Source: Mesorhizobium sangaii (GTDB lineage: Bacteria; Pseudomonadota; Alphaproteobacteria; Rhizobiales; Rhizobiaceae). From it: a stretch of DNA of 64,000 bases. The DNA is taken from positions 744,001-808,000 of the forward strand of contig NZ_JACHEF010000002.1 of the NCBI RefSeq assembly GCF_014207355.1, written 5' to 3'. A program made the position numbers and the translations under genes. Below, piece by piece: positions 42,689-52,491 of the stretch. Position 1 is the first letter of the stretch, and each line of letters starts with the position of its first letter. The notes below the pieces were generated by a model that saw nothing but the letters and a program-made list of their open reading frames with translations, searched no databases and had not been told where the DNA came from.

Positions 42689-44848
42689 CTAAAATCTCAA
42701 TACCCAGGCTTCCACTTTTCCCTTGCCTTTGACTTCGATAGCGCCGCGCGGCTCGAATACGAATTGGTCCTTGAGCTGTTCGTAGACGGGGCGCGTCACC
42801 TGAACAGAGTCGGGAATTCCGCCAGACTCCATGCGGCTCGCAAGGTTCACTGTGTCACCCCACAAATCATAGATGTACTTACTCTTCCCAATGACGCCGG
42901 CGACCACTGGCCCGCTGTTGACGCCAACCCTGAGCTTCATCGAGACGCTGTGTTCCATCGCGTGCTCGCGGGTAATGTGGACCATGCGGATGGCCATGCG
43001 GACCATGCGCTCGGCGTGGTTGGCCACCGGCACGGGTAGGCCGCACACCGCCATATAGGCGTCGCCCACCGTCTTGATCTTCTCGATACCGAGATCATTG
43101 GCGGCAAGGTCGAAGCGCGTGAAGAGTCCGTTGAGAAACATCACGACATCGTGCGGCGGCATCTCCGATGTCAGTGCCGTGAACCCGACCAGGTCCGCGA
43201 AGGCGACCGTGACCTCGGCGAAGCCGTCGGCGATCCCCTCCTCGCCACCGCGCAACCGGTTGGCGATCGGTGCCGGCAGGACGTTGAGCAGCAGCTGCTC
43301 GTTCTCGCGGTTCTTGTTCTCGATCACGACATTCTTTTGGTGAAGATCCGCAACCATGCCATTGAAGGCTGAGCAGAGCTCGCCAATCTCGTCGCGCGTG
43401 CGGACCGGCACGCTGGTCGCATAGTCGCCAGCAGAGAAGCGTTTCACCCCGGCAGTGAGATCGCGGAGCGGTCCGAGCAGCGCGCGCGAAAGCCAGGCGG
43501 CGGTGGCGGCCACCACCAGCAGCGCCAGTCCGCCGACGACGAGCAGGTCCCGGCGGAGCCGGGCGATCGGCGCGAAGGCCTCGGCGCTGTCGACCTTGGC
43601 GACGAGTGCCCAGTTGACGCCGGGAATCGCGAGCGGGCCCCACGAAGCGAGCGTCGGGACGCCACGGTATCCGATGACCTCGCCTGTGCCCTCGACACCT
43701 GACAGCGCAGCCCGGGTGGCCCGGGTGTCGATGCGCTGATGAAGAACCGGTGTCCCGTAACGCTGAATGGCGGCGATCTCCTCGTCCGAAGCGCCGGCGG
43801 ATTTGAGGTCGGCGAAGTAGTTTTCCCGGTTCTCGTAGAACGCCCGCGAGCCTGAGCGCGCCAGATAATCGGGTCCGACGAGATAGGCCTCACCCGTGTC
43901 GCCGAACCCGTCCTGCCGCCAGCGGCGATCGCCAGTGACAACGTTGTCGATCTCATCATTCGATAATTGCGCGACCAGCACGCCGATGACGACGCCCTGG
44001 GCAATCACCGGTGCCGCCATAAAGGCGATCGGTGCGCCGCCTGATGGCGCATAAGAGACGAAATCTTCGAGGCAGATGGCTGACGGGTCTGCGACCTGCG
44101 AGCAGCGGGCGACGGCGGCCGCGACGTTGGTGCGGCGGTACGGACCCAACTGAAGGGACGTGGTGAAATCCACCTCCTTATCGACCGTATAGATCAGGCG
44201 CCCCGATTTGGGATCGGCAATCATGAAATCGAAAAAGCCGACCGTGGCAGCCGCAGCGCGCATCAATGGATGATATATGGCATGCAGCCTGGAGTATTCG
44301 CTTCCGTCGCCGGCGTCGTCGAGAAGCTTGCGCCGCTCCGCCGGGTTGGGATTTTCTACAATGTAGTGATACTGCAGATAGTAGGGGGCACCCCCGACCG
44401 GCAGGTAGTCCGACAGGGCTGGTTCCCTGCCCAGGGTGCGTGTCATTCCGGGGATGATGTTCTCAGCGTACCAATCGCCGACCTTCTGCCGCAGGTCAGG
44501 CGGCGTGCCTGCCCGATCGAGTTGGTCGACCGCGATCCGGAACTCGCGTGTCGCATCGACCACCATCTTGGAAGTGGCAAGCAGGCGCAGCTCAGCCTGG
44601 ATCGTGCGGAAGTAGGTTTCAACCTGGCGCGCCTTGGCCTGACGGGCGGCCGTGAGTTGGTCGAAGACTGCTTTTTCGAGAGCGTCGCGGGCGCGGAAAT
44701 AACCGAGCGCCCCGGTCACCAGGACCGCGATCGCGCCAAGAAGGACGAGGGTGGTAAACAGCTTTGCGGCCAAGCCCCACCTCGCGGGGCGGGATGAGCC
44801 GATCACATCTGGAGAAGACATGAGATATGACTTTGCTTTTGCACCCAT
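42689..44848 (-). CDS. Membrane adenylate cyclase with Cache-like sensor and HAMP
   Basis: Protein of 719 residues: one helix at about 26-48, a roughly 370-residue periplasmic sensor with Cache-like features (FDFMIADPKSGRLIYTVDKE, GDTGEAYLVGPDYLA), a second helix near 425-445, a HAMP linker (LLGPLRDLTAGVKRFSAGDY) and a C-terminal class-III cyclase. Metal Asp residues are in FADLVGFTAL and TVGDAYMAV, the adenine-contact Lys in EKIKTV and Asp in DLWGDTVNLASRM, so ATP is the likely substrate. A start 10 codons later (44821) is possible. Similar proteins are common in rhizobia; the signal is unknown. Confidence 0.92.
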   Translation of the reverse strand: MGAKAKSYLMSSPDVIGSSRPARWGLAAKLFTTLVLLGAIAVLVTGALGYFRARDALEKAVFDQLTAARQAKARQVETYFRTIQAELRLLATSKMVVDATREFRIAVDQLDRAGTPPDLRQKVGDWYAENIIPGMTRTLGREPALSDYLPVGGAPYYLQYHYIVENPNPAERRKLLDDAGDGSEYSRLHAIYHPLMRAAAATVGFFDFMIADPKSGRLIYTVDKEVDFTTSLQLGPYRRTNVAAAVARCSQVADPSAICLEDFVSYAPSGGAPIAFMAAPVIAQGVVIGVLVAQLSNDEIDNVVTGDRRWRQDGFGDTGEAYLVGPDYLARSGSRAFYENRENYFADLKSAGASDEEIAAIQRYGTPVLHQRIDTRATRAALSGVEGTGEVIGYRGVPTLASWGPLAIPGVNWALVAKVDSAEAFAPIARLRRDLLVVGGLALLVVAATAAWLSRALLGPLRDLTAGVKRFSAGDYATSVPVRTRDEIGELCSAFNGMVADLHQKNVVIENKNRENEQLLLNVLPAPIANRLRGGEEGIADGFAEVTVAFADLVGFTALTSEMPPHDVVMFLNGLFTRFDLAANDLGIEKIKTVGDAYMAVCGLPVPVANHAERMVRMAIRMVHITREHAMEHSVSMKLRVGVNSGPVVAGVIGKSKYIYDLWGDTVNLASRMESGGIPDSVQVTRPVYEQLKDQFVFEPRGAIEVKGKGKVEAWVLRF

Positions 44849-45088
44849 GTCTTCGGAAACAGGAGTGGCGGCGTCGCGTCGGACGCCAAGCCAAGATTGT
44901 GTTTCATCTGTTGCCCTCCCCCTCGCATATGCATACCAAATTTACTGCGAGACGTGTGCGGGAATGCGTTGTCGATTTGCCCGTGCGACCGCACGGCGCA
45001 TTCACGGACACCGTCCCCTCGTTCTCTCGCTGGGTCAGCAACTATACGCACCAATTGCATAGCGCCGCACCGTGCGCCGTGCCACCCC

Positions 45089-45160
45089 GGCGAGCAAACG
45101 GTTACGGCCGTGGCCTCGCGCTTCGGCTTCTCGCATTTCGGCAACTTTCCCCCCGAGAAC
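45089..45160 (+). pseudogene. Remnant of an AraC-type helix-turn-helix
   Basis: The plus-strand frame reads TVTAVASRFGFSHFGNFPPE, matching the second recognition helix region of AraC regulators (typical: VTAVASRFGFSHFGNF). The frame loses similarity on both sides within about 10 residues. Only a scar of a larger gene remains. Confidence 0.55.
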
Positions 45161-45331
45161 TGCCCGTCGCGAAACCCCACTGTAATTGGGTCAAGACGGA
45201 ATTCATCACGGCATGAGCCGACCGTCTGCTTTCGGGAAACGACCAGGGAGGCCTAATGTCGGATATAGGCGCAAAGCGGTCATGAGCGCCTTCACCCGTG
45301 AGAGTCTGCTGAGGGTCGATAGCCGACCCGA

Positions 45332-45417
45332 GTGCCCAGTGTTGTTCTGGAGTGGTGGCGAAATGGCGCGCCCGGCAGGATGAAACTGAGAACTCCTATG
45401 TCATTGTTTGCGCTATT
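45332..45417 (+). repeat. tRNA-3'-end-like palindromic repeat R3
   Basis: GTGCCCAGTGTTGTTCTGG, then AGTGGTGGCGAAATGGCGCG, CCCGGCAGGATGAAACTGAG and CTCCTATGTCATTG. On the minus strand the part before GGCGCGCCA reads AGTTTCATCCTGCCG, very like a T-loop and stem (GTTCGAATCCTGCCG) of a tRNA. Same orientation as R4 and the tRNA-Arg trailer. Confidence 0.85.
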
Positions 45418-45439
45418 TAATTTTCTTGCTCGCGGCCGA

Positions 45440-46285
45440 TTACGCCCTGCCGCTTTCAATCGCGAGTGACGACGACAAAGCACGCTGTGCATCAATTTCG
45501 CCTTGGAGTTTCTTGAGGTTCGCCTCTACAGCGGCCATCGCATCTGCCCCTCCAATGAAGCGTAGTGGCAATTCTTTGGAATCCGACAGGCGCACTATTG
45601 CGGCAGCGAGTTTGGCGGGATCGCCGCTTTGCAAGCCGTTCATGCTTGACCAGGCACGGACCGTTTGCGCGGTGCGCTCGGCATAGTCTTCGATCGGCAG
45701 CTCAGGCCAGATTGTCGAGGCCCCTTCGACCAAAAGCTCAGTACGGAAAAAGCCGGGCTCGACTGACATCGTTTTGATCCCGAACGGAGCGACATCGAAG
45801 CGCAGGCACTCCATCCACCCTTCAAGTGCGAACTTCGAGGCGGCGTAGGCCGCGACGAATTCCTGACCGATCAAACCCGCGAGCGAGGTGACGGTGATGA
45901 CCTGACCGCCGCGCTGCGCTCTCATAATCGGAAGAATGGCGCGCGTGACATTCAGGGGGCCGAAGAAGTTGGTCTCCATCTGGGCGCGGAAATGCTCGGG
46001 CGTGATGTTCTCAAAATATCCCGCGTAGAAATTGCCCGCATTGTTGATCAGCACGTCGATGCGGCCGAAGCGGTCTACGGCGGCTGTTGCTGCAGCGGTT
46101 GCGGCCTTGGGATCGGTGATGTCGAGCGCGACCGCTAGCAGATTGTCATGTGCGCCGATGGCTCTGAGCACCTTGTCGGTATCGCGCCCAGTGGCGACGA
46201 CCGAGTGTCCTGCCTCAAGGGCCTTGCGCACGATGTCGACACCCAGGCCACGGCCCGCGCCGGTGACAAACCAAACTTTGGCCAT
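45440..46285 (-). CDS. Short-chain dehydrogenase/reductase (DHRS-like)
   Basis: NADPH-type SDR of 281 residues. The cofactor motif is TGAGRGLG, NNAG is in VLINNAGNFY, the catalytic Ser in TVTSLAGL and YxxxK is YAASK. The long C-terminal part with EPGFFRTEL and an ELPLRFIGGADA tail belongs to the common subgroup found next to aldo/keto reductases and LysR regulators. It follows the aldo/keto reductase by 81 bp, likely in the same operon. The substrate is unknown. Confidence 0.9.
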   Translation of the reverse strand: MAKVWFVTGAGRGLGVDIVRKALEAGHSVVATGRDTDKVLRAIGAHDNLLAVALDITDPKAATAAATAAVDRFGRIDVLINNAGNFYAGYFENITPEHFRAQMETNFFGPLNVTRAILPIMRAQRGGQVITVTSLAGLIGQEFVAAYAASKFALEGWMECLRFDVAPFGIKTMSVEPGFFRTELLVEGASTIWPELPIEDYAERTAQTVRAWSSMNGLQSGDPAKLAAAIVRLSDSKELPLRFIGGADAMAAVEANLKKLQGEIDAQRALSSSLAIESGRA

Positions 46286-46366
46286 CAGTTCCTCCTTCAG
46301 ATTTCTAGCTTTTGGTTGTTAGCGAAGGCGCCCGGCCCGGCTACGGGTGCCTTCGCCTTGTATGCA

Positions 46367-47530
<1,164 letters not shown>

Positions 47531-47615
47531 TTAGCTGTGCTTTTCACCCGCGCATGCCGGCTACTTCACCAAACTAACACTCGCCAATCCATACAATTAG
47601 ATGCTATAATCGTCT

Positions 47616-47636
47616 TAAGCTTATAGGCGAAGCTTA
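47616..47636. promoter_or_regulatory. Candidate LysR site (TAAGCTT-N7-AAGCTTA)
   Basis: A perfect 7-bp inverted repeat ends 4 bp before the LysR start codon, in the 130-bp divergent gap with the aldo/keto reductase operon. Its place over the lysR ribosome site suggests autorepression. Binding is inferred. Confidence 0.45.
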
Positions 47637-47639
47637 TGA

Positions 47640-48533
47640 ATGGCTCGGAACAGCGTGGATGATCTAGGGGCTTTTTTGGCTGTCGCCCGGGCGGGAAGCT
47701 TCACGCGTGCGGCTGCGCAGCTGGGCGTATCGCAACCTGCGCTGAGTCAGACCGTCAGCACACTTGAGCACCGACTTGGCGTGCGGCTGCTGACCCGGAC
47801 GACACGCAGCGTTTCGACGACCGAAGCCGGCCAGAGGTTGTTTCAGTCGATCGGCCCCCACTTCGATGGAATCGAAGCGGGCCTGGCGGCCCTCAGCGAG
47901 CTGAGAGACAAACCTGCTGGCAACCTCCGCATCACGTCGGTGGAGCATGCATCGAAAAGCATTCTCGCTCCCGCCTTGGCGAAGCTTCTGCCTCGCTATC
48001 CGGATATCTCGGTCGAGATCATCAACGACTATGGTCTGGCTGACATAGTGGCAGATCGGTTCGACGCTGGCATCCGCCTCGGCGAGCAGGTGGCACAGGA
48101 CATGATCGCTGTCCGCATCGGAGCGGACTTCAAACAGCGCGTCGTGGGAGCGCCGGCCTACTTCAAAAAGCGCGGCAAACCAGTAACGCCATACGACCTC
48201 ACCGAGCACAAATGCATCGCTCTTCGCCTGCCGACATCTGGCGGGTTTTGGTCCTGGCCGTTCACGAAAGACGGACGGGAATTGAAAGTGAGGCCCGAAG
48301 GGCAACTGGCTTTCAACACCATCACCCTCGCGCTTGATACAGCGCTGGCCGGTCTGGGCCTCGCCTATCTGCCTGAGGACGTCGTGCGAGAGCATTTAAC
48401 TAAAGGCCGGCTGGTACCGGTTCTTGCTGACTGGTCAACGCCGATGTCGGGCTACCATTTGTACTATCCGAGCCGACGCCAGCCGACCCCGGCATTCACG
48501 CTGCTGGTTGATGCTCTGCGCTACCGCGACTGA
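47640..48533 (+). CDS. LysR-family transcriptional regulator
   Basis: Regulator of 297 residues. The HTH (about 5-65) has SFTRAAAQLGVSQPALSQTV and LTRTTRSVSTTEAGQRLF. The effector domain starts at LRITSVEHASKSI and shows the DIVADRFDAGIRLGEQV motif shared by regulators of NADPH-dependent oxidoreductases. The ATG at 47640 lies just after a palindrome. It probably controls the divergent aldo/keto reductase-SDR operon. Confidence 0.9.
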   Translation: MARNSVDDLGAFLAVARAGSFTRAAAQLGVSQPALSQTVSTLEHRLGVRLLTRTTRSVSTTEAGQRLFQSIGPHFDGIEAGLAALSELRDKPAGNLRITSVEHASKSILAPALAKLLPRYPDISVEIINDYGLADIVADRFDAGIRLGEQVAQDMIAVRIGADFKQRVVGAPAYFKKRGKPVTPYDLTEHKCIALRLPTSGGFWSWPFTKDGRELKVRPEGQLAFNTITLALDTALAGLGLAYLPEDVVREHLTKGRLVPVLADWSTPMSGYHLYYPSRRQPTPAFTLLVDALRYRD

Positions 48534-48833
48534 ACAGTTTACCAGCGTGCAGCAAGTTCCCAGTTTTGTTCTGGAGTGGTGACAAAATGGCGCGCCGGTG
48601 AGGATAAAACTGGGCACTCTTATGTCATTGTTTGTGCAATATAAATTTCAAGTCGCCGCCATCGCGTCATGCCAGCATCGGGTCATTCTACGCCCAAATC
48701 TTGCAGCCATAGCACCAACCATTTTTCGCCCGGCAGACGTCAGTCGCGCGCTGCTCGAATGGTCGTAAGCAGACAGACATGCGATTCGAGAAGGCCTCAA
48801 GCCGCCGACTTTTAGGTCGAAGACCTCCTGCCG
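48534..48833. other. 300-bp gap carrying tRNA-like repeat R4
   Basis: Between the LysR gene and the ABM-domain gene. It holds repeat R4 and about 190 bp with no gene, hairpin or motif that I can support. Confidence 0.6.
48556..48643 (+). repeat. tRNA-3'-end-like palindromic repeat R4
   Basis: GTTCCCAGTTTTGTTCTGG, AGTGGTGACAAAATGGCGCG, CCGGTGAGGATAAAACTGGG and CACTCTTATGTCATTG. Terminal arms CCCAGTTTT and AAAACTGGG pair, and the centre GGCGCGCC is itself palindromic. The left half matches the tRNA-Arg trailer at 52104-52138 in 29 of about 33 positions by eye. Confidence 0.85.
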
Positions 48834-49139
48834 TTACCGACGGCCCGTGACGTTCATTGCGCTAAGGACGATTGCTGTGCGCTCCGCGAACTCACCAATT
48901 TTAGAAAGATAGTCGTGATAATGCGGCGACGCGCGATGGTCCGAATTTGCCGCTGAATCGCGATACAATTCATCTATCACGAACCGATCGCTGTCAGTTT
49001 GGTCTCTCCAGACGTCGTACTGGAGGTTCCCTTCCTCGGACCTGCTCGGATTGACCATACCTTCAAGAAGGTGCGCCAACTCGGCGGCCTTCCCAGGCCT
49101 TGCTGTGATAATCCCGACGACTTTCACGTGACTGGTCAT
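48834..49139 (-). CDS. Antibiotic-biosynthesis-monooxygenase (ABM) domain protein
   Basis: Protein of 101 residues with the single ABM/YgiN ferredoxin-like fold: VKVVGIITARPGKAAELAHLL, SRSEEGNLQYDVWRDQTDSD and RFVIDELYRDSAANSDHRAS. YgiN-like enzymes oxidise quinols or other aromatics without a cofactor. The ATG at 49139 has GGAG about 7 nt upstream. It is followed by nothing on this strand and preceded by the secreted alpha/beta hydrolase (59-bp gap), with which it is probably co-transcribed. Confidence 0.88.
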   Translation of the reverse strand: MTSHVKVVGIITARPGKAAELAHLLEGMVNPSRSEEGNLQYDVWRDQTDSDRFVIDELYRDSAANSDHRASPHYHDYLSKIGEFAERTAIVLSAMNVTGRR

Positions 49140-49197
49140 AGAGCTACTCCATCGGTCCGAACACGCGATCGGGCGTTGCGGCAGTTTCTGTCGCTCT

Positions 49198-49956
49198 TTA
49201 TTGTGGCGCTGTGGCAGCGCTTTCGATGAATTTGGCCACCTCATTTGGGTGAACGAGCATTACAGCGTGGCTGCTCGCGATCTCCTGCACTCGACCACCG
49301 GTCCGCTTTGCCATGGCGCGCTGCTGGCTTGGGGGTATCATCAGGTCTTGGGTCGTGACGAGGAAGGATGTTGGTTTCAGTTTCCAAGCCGCGTTCGTGA
49401 GCTTGAATTGCACGGCTGGGACGCCCCAAGGCACTTGGGATGCCGCCATGAATTTGGTCAGAGAAGAATCGGCTCCCACTGCAAAGTGCGAGGGAAATTT
49501 CTCCTGATCGACTAGGAGCCAGCCGTCCTTAGGTCCGACTAACGGGGCCTTTTCTTCCCCCGGCGCGGGCTGTTCGGCGATCCCAAGGATCGTCTCTCCT
49601 ACGTCCGGCGCAAACGCGGCCAAGTAAACCAGCGCTGCGACCTTCGGATTGTCGCCAGCCTGCGTAATAACCCCACCACCATAAGAGTGGCCGACGAGGA
49701 TCACAGGATTCTTCGCCGCCGCGATCACACGGTCTGTAGCATCGACGTCGCCGTCCAGCGTGGCTGTCGAATTTTGGACCATTAGAACTTCGAAGCCTTC
49801 CTTCGTGAGGATGTCGTAGACCGACTTCCAACCGGACGCGTCCACAAACGCGCCGTGAACCAGCACAATCGAGACGTTCTTGTTCGATGCGGCTTGAGCT
49901 GAAGAAGCGCCGGCGAATAGAGCAATTGCCAGCAGCAAAGATGTCCAATGGCTCAT
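49198..49956 (-). CDS. Secreted alpha/beta hydrolase, paralogue B
   Basis: Periplasmic hydrolase of 252 residues with a signal peptide (cleavage near AQA, residue 22). Motifs follow those of the copy at 37483: VLVHGAFVDASGWKSVYDIL, elbow GHSYGGGVITQAGDNP, VTTQDLMIPP and the base His in SSHAVMLVHPNEV. By eye the two proteins share about half of their residues over the first 110 positions and less later. Here it is joined to a DJ-1-like gene and an ABM protein, not an AraC gene directly beside it. Confidence 0.9.
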   Translation of the reverse strand: MSHWTSLLLAIALFAGASSAQAASNKNVSIVLVHGAFVDASGWKSVYDILTKEGFEVLMVQNSTATLDGDVDATDRVIAAAKNPVILVGHSYGGGVITQAGDNPKVAALVYLAAFAPDVGETILGIAEQPAPGEEKAPLVGPKDGWLLVDQEKFPSHFAVGADSSLTKFMAASQVPWGVPAVQFKLTNAAWKLKPTSFLVTTQDLMIPPSQQRAMAKRTGGRVQEIASSHAVMLVHPNEVAKFIESAATAPQ

Positions 49957-49986
49957 GGATCGTCTCCCGACGTGTTTGTCCGCCCG

Positions 49987-50814
49987 TTATTTCGTTGCGC
50001 TTGCCAACTCTTGCTTGGCATTGTCAGCCGCCACGCGTTCGATTGCACTGATGAGCTTTGCGGCGATGGGGTGATCGGATTTGGGATTCTGGCCAGTGAT
50101 CAGCTCTCGATCTTCAACCACATGTGGCGCGAAGTCCGGCCCCGTCTCGACGGTCGCGCCGGCGATGGTAAGAGCCTCAGGCATGTGAAAATACATCTTC
50201 CCGTGCAGGACATTGTCTTCGATGGGCTTTTCTTCGCTCGCCGAATAAACCGTCATTCGGTAGCCTGCGTATTGCCACCCCTTCGCGGCATCCGCGGCGC
50301 GCGGCTCGTCGCCTGCGATCAGGGCCGCGCGAAACTCCTTAGCTTTAGACATCGCCGAAGCAGTGGCGATTGGGCCGTGGCAAAGTAATGCGGTCGGCTT
50401 TTTGCTCTGGTGGAAGTGACGCAGGGTTTTGCCCAGATCGGCATCTTGCATCAGATCCACAACGGGTGCCTGTCCTCCTGGTGTAAAGAATCCAAGATAT
50501 TCATCCAGCCCACCGTCGAGAATGCTCCGCAGCGTAGCGACGTTGTTCATCGACGGATGAGTAGCAAAGAACTGTTGCGCCTTGCGATGGGCGCTTTCGT
50601 CATCATCGAAATGAACGGCATGATCAGATACCGGATCAATGAATGGCTTGCTTCCGGTTGGTGTGGCGAACGCGATCCCATAGCCCGCGTCGAGCAGCGC
50701 CATGACTGGGACGACAAGCTCATTCAGATACTGGCCAGTGGGACCAGTGCCGCCGCCTTGGATCTCGATGCGTTTTGCGTTTGATCCGACTACCAGAACC
50801 GTCCCTTTGGACAT
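49987..50814 (-). CDS. DJ-1/PfpI-family protein (Hsp31/glyoxalase-III-like)
   Basis: Protein of 275 residues with the type-1 glutamine-amidotransferase-like fold. The nucleophilic Cys is in TALLCHGPIATA; the preceding strand FFTPGGQAPVVDLMQD and the acidic residue in an EY pair (LDEYLGFF) fit the larger Hsp31-type members rather than small DJ-1. Such proteins detoxify methylglyoxal or act as chaperones. The ATG at 50814 has GGAGG 5 nt upstream. It is the first gene of a likely three-gene operon with the secreted hydrolase and ABM protein. Confidence 0.88.
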   Translation of the reverse strand: MSKGTVLVVGSNAKRIEIQGGGTGPTGQYLNELVVPVMALLDAGYGIAFATPTGSKPFIDPVSDHAVHFDDDESAHRKAQQFFATHPSMNNVATLRSILDGGLDEYLGFFTPGGQAPVVDLMQDADLGKTLRHFHQSKKPTALLCHGPIATASAMSKAKEFRAALIAGDEPRAADAAKGWQYAGYRMTVYSASEEKPIEDNVLHGKMYFHMPEALTIAGATVETGPDFAPHVVEDRELITGQNPKSDHPIAAKLISAIERVAADNAKQELASATK

Positions 50815-51003
50815 GTGATCCTCCATCAAATCGTGGTGGCCCAATCACGCGAGGACCGATGCGTCGAGTGTCTACACGCGATCGCGCCAACTCGGGCCCG
50901 GACGCCGCTAGTGCCGATCGAGGAAATCCACTGCGAGGGGAAACGTAGATGAGGGCACGTCGCTCGTATCTTCTGATCTTGCTGAATCAGAAGCGATTCG
51001 TGC

Positions 51004-51891
51004 TTAGGCGAAGCGAGCTCGCTCTTGGCTCTGGAACTCGCCAGGCGTTACGCCTGCGTATTTACGGAACGCTCGATTGAATGCGGACTGACTCCCGAAG
51101 CCCACTTCAAAAGCAATCTCCGTTATGCTGCGGTCTGCTTTTGCAAGTCGCGCCCGTGCCTCGCTGATGCGGCGCTCCATTACATATCGATAAGGAGACA
51201 GGCCTGTGGCCTCGCGGAACAATCGGGCGAAGTGAAACTCGCTGAGCGCGGCCTCGCCAGCCAATTCTCTCAGTCCGATCGATGTTTGGTATCTGGCCTC
51301 AATAAGGTCGATGACGCGCTTTAGTTTAAGATAAGGAAGCGTTGGCCGCTCTGATGGTGGCCGCCACTGGTTGATCTGATAGTTTCTAATCAGATGCGCT
51401 GAAAGGATGACCTTTACGCCGTCGAGAAACAGTCGATCGACGGCGTCCGGCTTCCGACTCATCATTCGCTTGAGAGATGCGGCGACCTCAACAAGGAGAG
51501 GGTCCCAGAGCCCACCTGCGTACGCAAGTTGCGTTTTACCGGGATCAATACCAAAATCTTCGAGCGCGCTTCGTCCAATTAGCTCAGGCGCCATGTATAT
51601 ATAAAGGCACTCTAACGGAGCGGCTATCTCGACCTCAGTCTCAGCAAAACCAGACGGCTCTATACAGCCCATCCCCGGACGGATGATTCCCTGGCGAATT
51701 ATCCCATGGGCCATCCGACGCACCGGTGTGCGTCCGCTGAAGGCCACAACAACGGCGTGACTCGTGAAAGTAACCGGCCTGAGAAAAGTAGGTTCGACCC
51801 TCCGGTTCTCAATCCGGACGTCCTCTGTTTCTAAGGGCTCACTCAAGTGAGCACTGCCCTCGTGACGGTGCGCGTGGGTTAGGAGCGGCAT
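51004..51891 (-). CDS. AraC-family transcriptional regulator
   Basis: Regulator of 295 residues. The N-terminal 180 residues are a poorly conserved sensor domain (IRPGMGCIEPSGFAETEVE). The C-terminal HTH pair (about 195-290) reads IGLRELAGEAALSEFHFARL and ITEIAFEVGFGSQSAFNRAF, typical of the family. The ATG at 51891 is taken because it opens the conserved region; no strong ribosome site is seen and a longer start cannot be excluded. It lies 189 bp upstream of the DJ-1 operon on the same strand and may control it. Confidence 0.88.
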   Translation of the reverse strand: MPLLTHAHRHEGSAHLSEPLETEDVRIENRRVEPTFLRPVTFTSHAVVVAFSGRTPVRRMAHGIIRQGIIRPGMGCIEPSGFAETEVEIAAPLECLYIYMAPELIGRSALEDFGIDPGKTQLAYAGGLWDPLLVEVAASLKRMMSRKPDAVDRLFLDGVKVILSAHLIRNYQINQWRPPSERPTLPYLKLKRVIDLIEARYQTSIGLRELAGEAALSEFHFARLFREATGLSPYRYVMERRISEARARLAKADRSITEIAFEVGFGSQSAFNRAFRKYAGVTPGEFQSQERARFA

Positions 51892-52103
51892 GCAAGTTTT
51901 TATACGCCATCCACCAGGTAGCTGTCGAGAAGGCGGTATCGGCGCCACGCCGTCCCGGACTGTGACTGTAGCTTCCCGTGGATATCCGCCGTGATTGCTC
52001 AGCGGCAATAAAACGAATGTGTCGGCTTTTCCGTGCCAACGAAGTTGGCTCTAACGGCAGGATGGATCGATGGCCGCAATCGTCGAATGCCGAAATGCGA
52101 AGG

Positions 52104-52135
52104 GTGCCCGGTTTTGTTCCGGAGCGGTGACAAAA
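52104..52135 (-). repeat. Half tRNA-like repeat R5 forming the tRNA-Arg trailer
   Basis: GTGCCCGGTTTTGTTCCGG then AGCGGTGACAAAA directly abuts the encoded CCA end of tRNA-Arg (TGG at 52136). It equals the left half of R3 and R4. Here the GGCGCGCC centre of the repeat is supplied by the tRNA acceptor end itself, and the right half is absent. Confidence 0.85.
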
Positions 52136-52212
52136 TGGCGCGCCCGAAGAGATTCGAACTCCTGACCCCCAGATTCGTAGTCTGGTGCTCTATCCAGCTG
52201 AGCTACGGGCGC
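52136..52212 (-). tRNA. tRNA-Arg (anticodon ACG)
   Basis: A 77-nt cloverleaf with encoded CCA. The acceptor pairs are GCGCCCG/CGGGCGC, the D-arm GCTCAGCTGGATAGAGC, the anticodon stem CCAGA/TCTGG with loop CTACGAA (anticodon ACG, which after A-to-I editing reads CGU, CGC and CGA), and the T-loop TTCGAAT. It is the apparent source-like site for the dispersed repeats to its left. Confidence 0.97.
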
Positions 52213-52491
52213 GCAACAGGCCATGCTTTCCATGACCCCGCTAGCCGATCGTGAACGACTGGCCGCGACGAGACGTGTTCCCTAGCGACTGAATTTCCGA
52301 AAAGCAAGCCGATCCGGCAAAAGTTTTGTCGCAGCTGTGTCATCCAGCGATGGCGGTCAGGATTCCGCCGTGTTCAAAAGGGCCCGAAGCCGAGCCCAAA
52401 CGCGATCCCTGCAAGGAAGAGCACTGGTCCCAGAGAAAATGGGCACCGAGCCTGCAGGGAAGGAGCATCGGGCCAAACAGCACCCGAACCA

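Larger units (their letters stand above)
44849..45439. other. 590-bp gap: AraC remnant and tRNA-like repeat
   Basis: No intact gene is seen between the cyclase and the SDR. It contains a short AraC HTH remnant (about 45089-45160) and tRNA-like repeat R3. Several open frames cross it but none has a ribosome site and protein-like composition. Confidence 0.6.

Noticed and set aside
44827..45216. 129-residue frame between cyclase and SDR
   Set aside because: Low-quality composition; overlaps the AraC remnant in a different frame.
52374..52491. Short minus-strand frame with hydrophobic segment (GPVLFLAGIAFGLGFGPF) next to the histidine kinase
   Set aside because: Continuous with the wrong frame of the kinase gene and without its own start or ribosome site.
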